DNA from: JAZDPK01 sp043797615
GTDB lineage: Bacteria > Patescibacteriota > Patescibacteriia > UBA11705 > JABHMO01
NCBI GenBank assembly: GCA_043797615.1
Contig: JAZDPK010000029.1
Span: 1 to 9,743, forward strand
DNA length: 9,743 nt
Reading direction: 5' to 3'
Below are positions 4,535 through 9,743 of this stretch, in pieces. Under the pieces are notes generated by a model. That model ran no database searches and was not told the DNA's origin. It saw nothing but the letters and a program-made list of their open reading frames with translations. Position 1 is the stretch's first letter; each line of letters opens with the position of its first letter. The translations under genes and the position numbers were made by a program.

Positions 4535-5323
4535 TTATTGCTTGAACGGCTTGCAGACACGCGCTTTCAAATCCTGAAAGCGCAGAGTAATTGTTCGATG
4601 GGTTTCCGGCAGAGCGGAAAGCTCGGCCTCTTTCACCTTGCCCGCCAAACAAGAGATGGGATATACTTGATCAGCATAATAGCGGTCAAGCGCGGCTTTG
4701 AGAAGCGCTTCGTCGGCAATGTCCAATTTTCTAAAATGATTTTTCAGTACGACCCCGAGAACAACCGCCACAACCAGCGCCAGGCACACCAATCCAATGA
4801 TCCAGCCAAAGATATCCCACCTGATTTGATCGGCGTACAGAATCAGTAAAAAAACGCCAGTAAGCGCCGACAGCCAGACCACGGGCATGGCCAGCCAAGT
4901 GGGAATAATCCACTTATACTGTCTTTTTTCATCCGCGCTGCAATTCCACCAGAAAGTAGGATCATCATCAGTAAAGGCCGCGGTAGGATCACTATCCCAT
5001 TCATCAAACGGATGAAAAAAACCGCCCAAATTGTTTATTCTCAAACCGCCCAATAAATAAACCAAAAATATTATCAGATGAAATGATTCCAGCAGCAACC
5101 AATGCACAAGCCGAATGAACGGTTGGAGCGTAAAGGCGAAAATTGCGCGCCGCCGGAAACTGCATTGGTCGCGAGGGCCTTTTGAGAAATAGCAATTGAC
5201 CCAATTGTCAAGCCAGGGTGCCGGCTCAGGCGCGAAAAATTCACTTTCAACTTTTATATTTTCTTCAGCAATCAATTCGGAATTCGTAAGAGTCCGCCCG
5301 CTCTCGATGACCACCTTGCGCAT
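4535..5323 (-). CDS. Membrane protein of unknown function (262 aa)
   Basis: I do not recognise the family. From ATG 5323 the protein has a soluble acidic N-terminus (1-55), a long hydrophobic stretch near 70-94, a Trp/Asp-rich loop (100-137), two adjacent membrane helices near 141-163 and 170-193, and a cytoplasmic-looking C-terminal domain (195-262) with one Cys at 225 and another at 257. Three membrane passes are most likely. ATG 5323 is preferred because GAAGGA stands just before it; a TTG at 5356 would add MINPYSGGEGL and leave only 6 bases after the previous stop. It lies in an operon with the 139-aa gene, under promoter 5862-5890, and ends at the terminator 10 bases on. A sensor or envelope role is possible but not shown. 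Confidence 0.75.
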   Translation of the reverse strand: MRKVVIESGRTLTNSELIAEENIKVESEFFAPEPAPWLDNWVNCYFSKGPRDQCSFRRRAIFAFTLQPFIRLVHWLLLESFHLIIFLVYLLGGLRINNLGGFFHPFDEWDSDPTAAFTDDDPTFWWNCSADEKRQYKWIIPTWLAMPVVWLSALTGVFLLILYADQIRWDIFGWIIGLVCLALVVAVVLGVVLKNHFRKLDIADEALLKAALDRYYADQVYPISCLAGKVKEAELSALPETHRTITLRFQDLKARVCKPFKQ

Positions 5324-5362
5324 CAATCCTTCACCGCCACTATACGGATTGATCAAATTGGT

Positions 5363-5782
5363 TCAATATCCATAGCCCCGGCGATCGAGAAACTTCTCAA
5401 ACAAATTGCCCAAGCAGATACCTTTCGTTTTGGAGTTCAATCGGTCAAGATGGCTTTCCTTATAGCTCCACATGATCGATGCGAAAATTTTAAAATTTCC
5501 GGGCGATCTGAAAGCCAGAAATTCCAAACCCTTATGCAATGGCACGAGACGGCGGTCGACTTCTTTCATTGTTTCCTCGCCGGAATTATCATATATTCTG
5601 GCGGCCACCAGCAGCAATCGGGGATACTTGACGTTCTTTTCGCGCAGCTCTTTAACCGCTTCGGCGGAGACGCACCAGGCCACCCTCACGGTCGGACTGG
5701 AACAATCGCGCTGTCCGATTGTCAGTTCCACGCTCGGTTTCAACACTCTTTCCGCGGTTGCGGATTTTACTGCTTCTTCCAT
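5363..5782 (-). CDS. Hypothetical soluble protein (139 aa)
   Basis: No family is recognised. The sequence is predicted soluble and mixed alpha/beta, with a beta-like stretch PSVELTIGQRD (16-26), VRVAWCVSAEAVKEL (32-46), LLLVAARIYD (56-65), LEFLAFRSPGNFKIFASIMW (86-105) and a basic C-terminal tail FEKFLDRRGYGY. The start is secure: the SD AAAGGAG (5789-5795) stands 6 bases from the ATG, and promoter 5862-5890 gives a leader of about 70 bases. It is the first gene of a two-gene operon with the 262-aa membrane protein, suggesting a soluble partner for it. No signal peptide is present. Confidence 0.8.
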   Translation of the reverse strand: MEEAVKSATAERVLKPSVELTIGQRDCSSPTVRVAWCVSAEAVKELREKNVKYPRLLLVAARIYDNSGEETMKEVDRRLVPLHKGLEFLAFRSPGNFKIFASIMWSYKESHLDRLNSKTKGICLGNLFEKFLDRRGYGY

Positions 5783-5861
5783 CTTTTTCTCCTTTCTTTT
5801 CGAAAAATGGCATTTTTGCCGTTAAATTTTCAAGAAACACGCGTTGCATTTGCGATTTATA

Positions 5862-5890
5862 ATGATAGCAAAAAATTATAAATCTGTCAA
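5862..5890 (-). promoter_or_regulatory. Promoter TTGACA-N17-TATCAT
   Basis: TTGACA (5890-5885), 17 bases, TATCAT (5867-5862) on the minus strand, located just past the terminator of the preceding operon and ahead of the 139-aa gene. Confidence 0.82.
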
Positions 5891-5904
5891 ACGCTCTCAA
5901 TTTT

Positions 5905-5940
5905 TTAAAATAAAATAGCAGGAAGCGCGATTCCTGCTAT
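5905..5940 (-). terminator. Rho-independent terminator
   Basis: A 10-bp stem ATAGCAGGAA/TTCCTGCTAT (5915-5924 / 5931-5940) with a 6-base loop, then TTTATTTTAAAAAA on the minus strand. It lies 42 bases after the stop of the 135-aa gene. Confidence 0.88.
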
Positions 5941-5948
5941 GAATTATG

Positions 5949-5969
5949 ATTATTCCACTTTCAACAGCC
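5949..5969 (-). repeat. 21-base direct repeat, copy 1 (gene-tail remnant)
   Basis: Identical over 21 bases to 6448-6468, which is the 3' end of the 120-aa gene (codons for the final LLKVE and stop). Here it stands after the 135-aa gene and, read on from that gene's TAA, gives in-frame codons GFFRWLLKVE and a stop. It looks like a duplicated gene tail. Confidence 0.8.
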
Positions 5970-5982
5970 ACCTAAAAAATCC

Positions 5983-6390
5983 TTAACTGAACGATAACTC
6001 GCGCAGCTTGATGAAACGGAAGTGTTCGGGAGCCGCGCCTTCGATACTGCCGACTTCGGGCACATGTTCAATCATGATTCCATCCATTACCACGATCTCT
6101 CCGGATTTGATTTCTTTTCGAAGGAATTTACTCAACGCACTTTTACTGTCGATGTTCGGGGAATTGGAGAAACCGCCAATCCACAATTTGCCGTCCCAAG
6201 CTTCGTAAGACACCCACTTCATCTTTTCCGGCTCGCCGTCATGCGAATTGTATTTGGCGACCACTTGTTCTTCCATTATTGGCTTGCCCACCCATCTCAA
6301 AATCAACTCCAGCGCCTTTTTCGGATCATGCGATTTTTCCGCGCTCTCGAAATCCGCAAAAGCTTTTTCATTGAACCGCAGCTGTCCCAT
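5983..6390 (-). CDS. Hypothetical protein (135 aa)
   Basis: No family is recognised. The protein begins MGQLRFNEKAFADFESAEKS and appears soluble and mixed in structure, with an aromatic patch WVSYEAWDGKLWIGGFS (about 59-75) and an acidic C-terminal half. ATG 6390 is chosen over an upstream in-frame start because AAAAGGAG (about 6397-6404) lies at proper spacing. The gene follows the 120-aa gene by 58 bases without a terminator and is bracketed by the 21-base repeats at 5949-5969 and 6448-6468, which hints at duplication or insertion. Its transcript ends at 5905-5940. Confidence 0.75.
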   Translation of the reverse strand: MGQLRFNEKAFADFESAEKSHDPKKALELILRWVGKPIMEEQVVAKYNSHDGEPEKMKWVSYEAWDGKLWIGGFSNSPNIDSKSALSKFLRKEIKSGEIVVMDGIMIEHVPEVGSIEGAAPEHFRFIKLRELSFS

Positions 6391-6447
6391 GATTTTCTCC
6401 TTTTCCTGCCATTTACGGCATAAACAAACCATTCAATTGTAAATATT

Positions 6448-6468
6448 ATTATTCCACTTTCAACAGCC
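6448..6468 (-). repeat. 21-base direct repeat, copy 2
   Basis: The 3' end of the 120-aa gene. It is identical to 5949-5969, and the two copies are 499 bases apart, with the 135-aa gene between them. Confidence 0.8.
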
Positions 6469-6811
6469 GCAAAATCTCCTCCGGCAATTTGTGGTGATTG
6501 GCGTTTTTATCCAAGCCGGCTTTTCTCAAATAGCGGATGAATGGAAATGCATTTGATGCGGCGATTTTCGGCCCGGCCACCGCATTGGCGATCGCCCGGA
6601 TCCGCTTGAACAGCGCTTCTTCTTCGCTTTCCAATCGCACCTTGATGATCGAATCGTCAACCACCAAAGCGTCAAAAGAATGCTTAGCCAGCGCCTTTTC
6701 CGCGAGATGGCACGAACGCGCGATGTAAAGATCAAGTTTTTTCCAGAGCAAACCGCTCCAAATATCCGATCTTATGGTATCGCAACACACAATCAATACG
6801 CGCTTTTTCAT
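6449..6811 (-). CDS. Small receiver-like protein (120 aa)
   Basis: The N-terminal strand MKKRVLIVCCDTIRSD, a helix around 36-44 (LAEKALAKH), and the second strand FDALVVDDSI (46-55) resemble the alternating strand-helix layout of a CheY-type receiver or a Rossmann-like fold. The canonical receiver acidic pair after strand 1 is reduced to one Asp (CCD), and the later conserved Thr/Ser and Lys are not obvious. A phosphorylation role is therefore uncertain; this is a structural guess only. The start is supported by a full SD AAGGAGG (6816-6822). The ATG overlaps the stop of a 27-codon upstream ORF as ATGA, so the two are probably translationally coupled. The last five codons are duplicated downstream at 5949-5969. 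Confidence 0.75.
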   Translation of the reverse strand: MKKRVLIVCCDTIRSDIWSGLLWKKLDLYIARSCHLAEKALAKHSFDALVVDDSIIKVRLESEEEALFKRIRAIANAVAGPKIAASNAFPFIRYLRKAGLDKNANHHKLPEEILRLLKVE

Positions 6812-6891
6812 TTTTCCTCCTTATTTGAAAAGACCACCGTGTAATGGAACGGTCGAAAAACACAGTTCTTTTTCTTTTTTGCCAAGTGCAT
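6808..6891 (-). CDS. 27-aa leader ORF coupled to the 120-aa gene
   Basis: ATG at 6891-6889, stop TGA at 6810-6808. It encodes a peptide starting MHLAKKKKNCVFRPF and ending SNKEEK. An SD-like AAAGGAAG (6898-6905) lies 6 bases upstream, and an in-frame TAA closes the frame just before it. The stop overlaps the next ATG as ATGA, and the SD of the downstream gene lies within the last codons. That arrangement is typical of translational coupling or of a regulatory leader peptide. The promoter at 6965-6993 would put it about 65 bases from the 5' end. It contains a possible hairpin (ACCG/CGGT) over the codons for RPFHYTV. The alternative is a chance ORF. Confidence 0.5.
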   Translation of the reverse strand: MHLAKKKKNCVFRPFHYTVVFSNKEEK

Positions 6892-6964
6892 TTTTTACTT
6901 CCTTTGTTAAGGCGCTGATTCGCGTTAAATTGTCAAAAAACACGCTATATTTATATGATTCAGC

Positions 6965-6993
6965 ACTTTATCAAAATCTTATCCGCTTGTCAA
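6965..6993 (-). promoter_or_regulatory. Promoter TTGACA-N17-TAAAGT
   Basis: TTGACA (6993-6988), 17 bases, TAAAGT (6970-6965) on the minus strand; the -10 is 4 of 6 to consensus. It would drive the 27-codon ORF, the 120-aa gene and the 135-aa gene. The rest of 6892-7080 is AT-rich non-coding DNA with short GCATTTTG-like repeats near 7055-7078. Confidence 0.6.
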
Positions 6994-7080
6994 TGGTAAC
7001 CGCTTTTCAGTTCTTCAATTGTTTTAAATTTTATTTTTTACATTTTAAAATTATTTTGCACTTTGCATTTTGCGTTTTAA

Positions 7081-7941
7081 TTATTTTTTCCTTTTCAGTA
7101 TAATCTTGCTCATCAAGCAAGTGCTGTTGTGCTGGCAATGCCTTTTTCCGAATTCATAATCCGGCTGATATTTCACGTTAACCACATCGTACGGGCATTG
7201 AATGATCTTGCCGCCGATAAAATAATTGGCAAACCGGCATTTCGTGTCCGGCAATGTTTTAGTACTTTCGAATACGCCGCGTTTTGAAACGTGAATCTCC
7301 AGGTCTCCATCGTATTCATTCAAAAAATGGTGAATCAGCTCTTTATATTTCAACACCGGCATGGTCAACGCCGTATCGTCGAAAAATTCCTGGCGCGGAT
7401 TGTCCAATTCCCGCATGCTGAAAATGAAAAACGTGTCACACATGTGGTTCTTTTCAACGTATTCGGCGCAATCGAGCAAATCTTTCAGCGTTGTTTTCGC
7501 CGACACCATGAAGTTCGCGTCGAATTTTAAATTTGTCTTCGGCAAGTTGGCAATGTTCTTCACCTTGCCGTCTTCGCTGTAAATCGAAACGCGGATCTTC
7601 GCTCCTGCCAGATCCTCGGCCGAATATTTGTCCAGAAAATATCCGTTCGTGTAAATTGTAGTTTTGATTTCTTTTTCTTTGTTCAACGCGACAAACCGTT
7701 TCAATTCCGGATGCAAGAGCGGCTCGCCGCCCAATAAATTGATCTGTTTGCCGCCCTTGGCGATGAACGTTTCCAGTGCTTGTGAATATTCTTCAAAGGA
7801 CATGTTTTTTTCATTGCCGGCCATCGCTTTTCTGGCGAAACAGCCTTCGCATTTCAAATTGCAGACATTGGTTATAAAAATTTGCAGCGTGTTGCGGCGT
7901 TGCAATTCCAATTCTTCGTATTTGTGCCAGGGGAATTTCAT
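7081..7941 (-). CDS. Radical SAM protein with SPASM-like C-terminus
   Basis: A 286-aa radical SAM enzyme. The cluster motif CNLKCEGC (C27, C31, C34) has the standard CX3CX2C spacing and binds the 4Fe-4S cluster that cleaves SAM. LLGGEPLLHP (69-78) holds the GGEP motif that contacts SAM, and TIYTNGYFL (about 94-102) is a typical barrel strand. Four Cys near the C-terminus, in KCRFANYFIGGKIIQC followed by HCQHNSTC, fit a twitch/SPASM-type auxiliary cluster, usual in enzymes that modify peptides. No precursor peptide is recognised next to it, so the substrate is unknown. The ATG has no SD; it lies 29 bases after the 3' end of tRNA-Arg(UCU), with which it is probably cotranscribed. It ends in a basic tail KIILKRKK. 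Confidence 0.92.
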   Translation of the reverse strand: MKFPWHKYEELELQRRNTLQIFITNVCNLKCEGCFARKAMAGNEKNMSFEEYSQALETFIAKGGKQINLLGGEPLLHPELKRFVALNKEKEIKTTIYTNGYFLDKYSAEDLAGAKIRVSIYSEDGKVKNIANLPKTNLKFDANFMVSAKTTLKDLLDCAEYVEKNHMCDTFFIFSMRELDNPRQEFFDDTALTMPVLKYKELIHHFLNEYDGDLEIHVSKRGVFESTKTLPDTKCRFANYFIGGKIIQCPYDVVNVKYQPDYEFGKRHCQHNSTCLMSKIILKRKK

Positions 7942-7970
7942 ACTTGCTATTTTAACTTTTACACAACAAA

Positions 7971-8042
7971 TGCGCCCAGCAGGAATCGAACCTGCTTAAC
8001 CAGCTTAGAAGGCTGGTGTTCTATCCGTTGAACTATGGGCGC
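7971..8042 (-). tRNA. tRNA-Arg (anticodon UCU)
   Basis: The minus strand gives a perfect cloverleaf: acceptor GCGCCCA/TGGGCGC, D arm GTTC-AACGGATA-GAAC, anticodon arm CCAGC-CTTCTAA-GCTGG with anticodon UCU, T arm GCAGG-TTCGATT-CCTGC, discriminator A. CCA is not encoded. It reads AGA (and AGG by wobble). The D loop is identical to that of tRNA-Arg(CCU) at 780-851. The radical SAM gene begins 29 bases downstream. Confidence 0.96.
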
Positions 8043-8150
8043 AAGAAAAGTTGATTAAGTTTATAATGTTGATAAAATTGATTCTAAAGATAATTATTCT
8101 ATTTGATAAACTTATTAAACTTTATCAACTCTATCAACTTTTTCAATTGT
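8043..8150. repeat. AGTTGAT-type imperfect inverted repeat upstream of tRNA-Arg(UCU)
   Basis: AAAGTTGATTAAGTTTATAA on the left (8047-8066) faces TTATCAACTCTATCAACTTT on the right, forming a long imperfect hairpin of AGTTGAT, AGTTTAT and TTGATAAA units. A TATAAA (minus strand, around 8060) could be the tRNA -10 box. The rest of 8150-8350 is non-coding apart from a weak 47-codon frame listed as rejected. No terminator separates the recombinase gene from the tRNA. Confidence 0.5.
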
Positions 8151-8350
8151 TGTTAAAATTCTATCAGGAAAACAGGAAACAGTCAAAGGGTAAACGTCAT
8201 TTTTTTTCACACATCTGTAATTATCCAAGATTGCTTCGCTGTTGTTTGAAATAAACATTAAATTTCAGGAGCTGGCTCGCAAATAAATTTGATTTACTTT
8301 GACATTATCTTCTTTGCCATTTCTTCCTTCTTGCGCCTTCTACTCCCCTT

Positions 8351-9235
8351 TTAGATCAGATATCTTTTCACCGTGCTCATCGCCGTATATCCCAGCCGCT
8401 TCTGCAATTCCGACAGCTTATTTCCGCTCAGAATAAAATTGCGGGCGAACGTGTGGCGCAAAACATGCGGCGTGACAATGGTTTTAATGCCGACGATTTT
8501 CGCGTAACGGGCGACGATCCGCTCAACACTGCGAACGGACAAACCGTTTGAATTGTTCTGTTGCGCGCGGTCAAGGCCGATGAAAAAATTGTCGGTTTTT
8601 GCCTGACATAGATTTCGGTATTGGTGCAACCAATACCTGCACATATTCGACAATTTTATTGCTCGGCCGGCTATTTTAATCGTACCGCTTTTCAAATCAA
8701 AATCCGCAATCTTCAACGACGCCAATTCGGAAACTTTCAAACCGGAACAATAAAGCAATTCCAAAATCGCCTTGTCGCGGAACTGAATTATTTTATCTTG
8801 TTTGATTTTAATCGGCGTTTCGAGCAATTTTTCCAAATCGCTCTTTTGAAGATAATTTATCCGAGCCGCTGGCGTCGCTTTCAATTCGATTTCACCGGGC
8901 GGCAACGTTTTGATTTTCTTTTTCGCCAGAAAATTCAGCAGCGCCCGCACCGCGATCAAATGATAATTTTGCGTGTTGCTTTTCAACTTGTTGTTTTTAG
9001 TTTTTCCCTGCAATTTAATCAACCCATGAACCAGGCGGTTCTGGGCAAGCCACGCTTGGTATTTTTTAATGTCTTCCTTTGTAATATTTTCGAATTGTTC
9101 AATCTTGTTCTTTCTGAGCCAACCGCCGAATCGGCGCAAATACAAATCATAGTTCCGGACCGCGCGCCAGGAGCGTTTTTTGTTGTTTTCGAGGTCTTCG
9201 AGAAAAGCGGTGATTGTTTTATCTATTGAAAGCAT
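8351..9235 (-). CDS. Tyrosine recombinase (XerC/D-like) with altered active site
   Basis: A 294-aa protein of the phage-integrase/Xer type. The N-terminal SAM-like core-binding domain (about 1-110) includes KTITAFLEDLENNK and YHLIAVRALLNFLAKK (91-106). The catalytic domain (about 125-294) keeps HVLRHTFA (H257, R260) and the nucleophile candidate Y292 in STVKRYLI. Three other positions differ from Xer proteins: the box I Arg is Lys (K167 in CSGLKVSELASL), the beta-hairpin Lys appears as Arg (R191 in IAGRAIK), and the second His/Trp is Tyr (Y283 in LGYTAMST). The protein stops two residues after the Tyr, so the usual C-terminal helix is missing; the frame continues past the TAA with a basic stretch. 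Activity may be reduced or lost. The ATG has no SD; a CGGAT hairpin leader ends 6 bases upstream. Confidence 0.88.
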   Translation of the reverse strand: MLSIDKTITAFLEDLENNKKRSWRAVRNYDLYLRRFGGWLRKNKIEQFENITKEDIKKYQAWLAQNRLVHGLIKLQGKTKNNKLKSNTQNYHLIAVRALLNFLAKKKIKTLPPGEIELKATPAARINYLQKSDLEKLLETPIKIKQDKIIQFRDKAILELLYCSGLKVSELASLKIADFDLKSGTIKIAGRAIKLSNMCRYWLHQYRNLCQAKTDNFFIGLDRAQQNNSNGLSVRSVERIVARYAKIVGIKTIVTPHVLRHTFARNFILSGNKLSELQKRLGYTAMSTVKRYLI

Positions 9236-9240
9236 AATTT

Positions 9241-9336
9241 TGCGGATTTCGCGGATAAAAGCTGATCGCGCGGATTAACTTTGATAATTTTCAAACAAAA
9301 TCCGCTTCTTCCGTTCTTCATCCGCATTATCCGTTC
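9241..9336 (-). promoter_or_regulatory. CGGAT hairpin leader, copy 2
   Basis: Arms TGCGGAT/ATCCGCA (9241-9247 / 9320-9326) and GCGGATT/AATCCGC (9270-9276 / 9299-9305), with GAACGGATAATG near the 5' end of the transcript. It shares with copy 1 (1200-1286) the blocks GCGCGGATTA and AAATCCGCTTC in the same order, and the loop text TTGAAA(A)TTATC on the minus strand. It lies between a TACAAT promoter and the start codon, as copy 1 does. Confidence 0.68.
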
Positions 9337-9342
9337 TTCCAT

Positions 9343-9371
9343 ATTGTACGACACTTGCCCGGCAAAATCAA
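9343..9371 (-). promoter_or_regulatory. Promoter TTGATT-N17-TACAAT of the recombinase gene
   Basis: TTGATT (9371-9366), 17 bases, TACAAT (9348-9343) on the minus strand, with TGTCG just upstream of the -10. The transcript would begin at the foot of the CGGAT hairpin, about 100 bases before the ATG. Confidence 0.72.
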
Positions 9372-9390
9372 ATTCAATATTTTTCCAAAA

Positions 9391-9423
9391 TGAAAAACCG
9401 CCGAGCGTTGCGCCAGGCGGTTT
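9391..9423 (-). terminator. Rho-independent terminator
   Basis: An 8-bp stem AAACCGCC/GGCGGTTT (9395-9402 / 9416-9423) with a 13-base loop, then TTTTTCATTTT on the minus strand. It ends the gene entering from the right edge and lies just before the recombinase promoter. Between it and the stop at 9490 there is only a purine-rich AAGAAAGAAG-like tract (9433-9470). Confidence 0.8.
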
Positions 9424-9489
9424 AAAAAATTCAAGAAAGAAGAAAGAAAAAAGAAAAAATAAAAAAAGTTAAAGATCAAAACCCAAACT

Positions 9490-9743
9490 TCAAATCTTTA
9501 TCGGAACAACGACCGCGGGACGCGCGCCCAGCGTAGCATTGAAAAAACTCGGATAGTACCAAAAGACCTTGACTTGATGACGACTCGGATTCCAACTGCC
9601 ACAAACGCCGCCAGACGGGCAGGTCGAAGCCAACAGCCAGCTCCACTGCGATTTATCCGGATCTTTGTTCCACGCGTCAAACCGGTGATCTCGATTAGTG
9701 GCGCTTTCCCACCTTTGCGCCACGCCGTATTCTATCAATGACA
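9490..9743 (-). CDS. C-terminal fragment, DUF6273-like
   Basis: The frame is open to the right edge; about 84 residues plus the stop TGA (9492-9490) are visible. The end of the protein is rich in Trp and Ser (WSWLLASTCPSGG), with two Cys six residues apart (CPSGGVC), then WYYPSFFNATLGARPAVVVPIKI. A WWLRSP-like line followed later by a GVRPAVxL-like ending is the pattern of DUF6273-type domains in secreted, repetitive surface proteins, so a surface or secreted protein is plausible. The match is by eye and weak. The purine-rich stretch downstream and terminator at 9391-9423 fit the end of a gene. Confidence 0.6.
   Translation of the reverse strand, partial: SLIEYGVAQRWESATNRDHRFDAWNKDPDKSQWSWLLASTCPSGGVCGSWNPSRHQVKVFWYYPSFFNATLGARPAVVVPIKI

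Noticed and set aside
6449..6811. Functional response regulator
   Set aside because: The fold is suggested only by strand-helix pattern; the acidic pair and conserved Lys are not convincing, so it is kept as receiver-like only.
8051..8254. A 67-codon plus-strand frame rich in Ile, Leu and Lys
   Set aside because: It is translated low-complexity AT repeat, has no SD, and lies opposite the direction of all other genes.
8115..8258. A 47-codon minus-strand frame starting MFISNNSEAIL in the gap between recombinase and tRNA-Arg
   Set aside because: It has no SD or promoter, and its last dozen codons are simply the AGTTGAT repeat; probably chance.
8621..9229. A 202-codon plus-strand frame opposite the recombinase
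   Set aside because: The minus-strand frame has recombinase motifs; the plus frame is a shadow with biased Phe/Gln content.

Overview
The window looks like bacterial chromosome, probably from a small-genome, uncultivated lineage of the Patescibacteria/CPR kind. That placement is inference. It rests on moderately AT-rich DNA, many genes without a Shine-Dalgarno (SD) sequence, tRNA genes lacking an encoded CCA, tiny basic ORFs, and proteins with few clear relatives. TGA is used as a normal stop (for example in the pseudouridine synthase gene). Every supported gene, both tRNAs and all assigned promoters and terminators lie on the minus strand, so the text runs from right to left.

Right edge to 9236: the C-terminal end of a gene that continues past the window, its terminator, then a near-consensus promoter and a CGGAT-rich hairpin leader feeding a tyrosine recombinase-like gene (8351-9235). 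A 308-base spacer with AT-rich AGTTGAT repeats leads to tRNA-Arg(UCU) and, 29 bases on, a radical SAM gene (7081-7941).

Middle: two operons of unrecognised genes. The first has promoter 6965-6993, a 27-codon leader ORF overlapping the next start as ATGA, a 120-aa gene, a 135-aa gene, and a terminator at 5905-5940. The second has promoter 5862-5890, a 139-aa gene, a 262-aa membrane protein, and a terminator at 4490-4524.

Next is an RNA-modification operon: promoter 4452-4480, a 102-base inverted-repeat leader, an RlmI-like methyltransferase, an RluA-family pseudouridine synthase, a 43-aa microprotein, and a terminator at 2480-2513. Then comes a two-gene cassette with promoter 2427-2455: a PQ-loop-like membrane protein and a YopX-family protein, ending at a terminator at 1328-1361.

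Left end: about 1.3 kb with little coding. It holds a 24-aa very basic ORF preceded by a second copy of the CGGAT hairpin leader, two perfect parS-type palindromes 753 bases apart, tRNA-Arg(CCU), REP-like hairpins, DnaA-box-like sites, and a strong promoter driving a gene of which only the first codons (MAKK) are visible.

The most notable signals are the homologous promoter-hairpin-start module in front of two unrelated genes, the parS pair in a long non-coding stretch, structured leaders replacing SD sequences, and several microproteins. I see no defence, toxin or CRISPR system.
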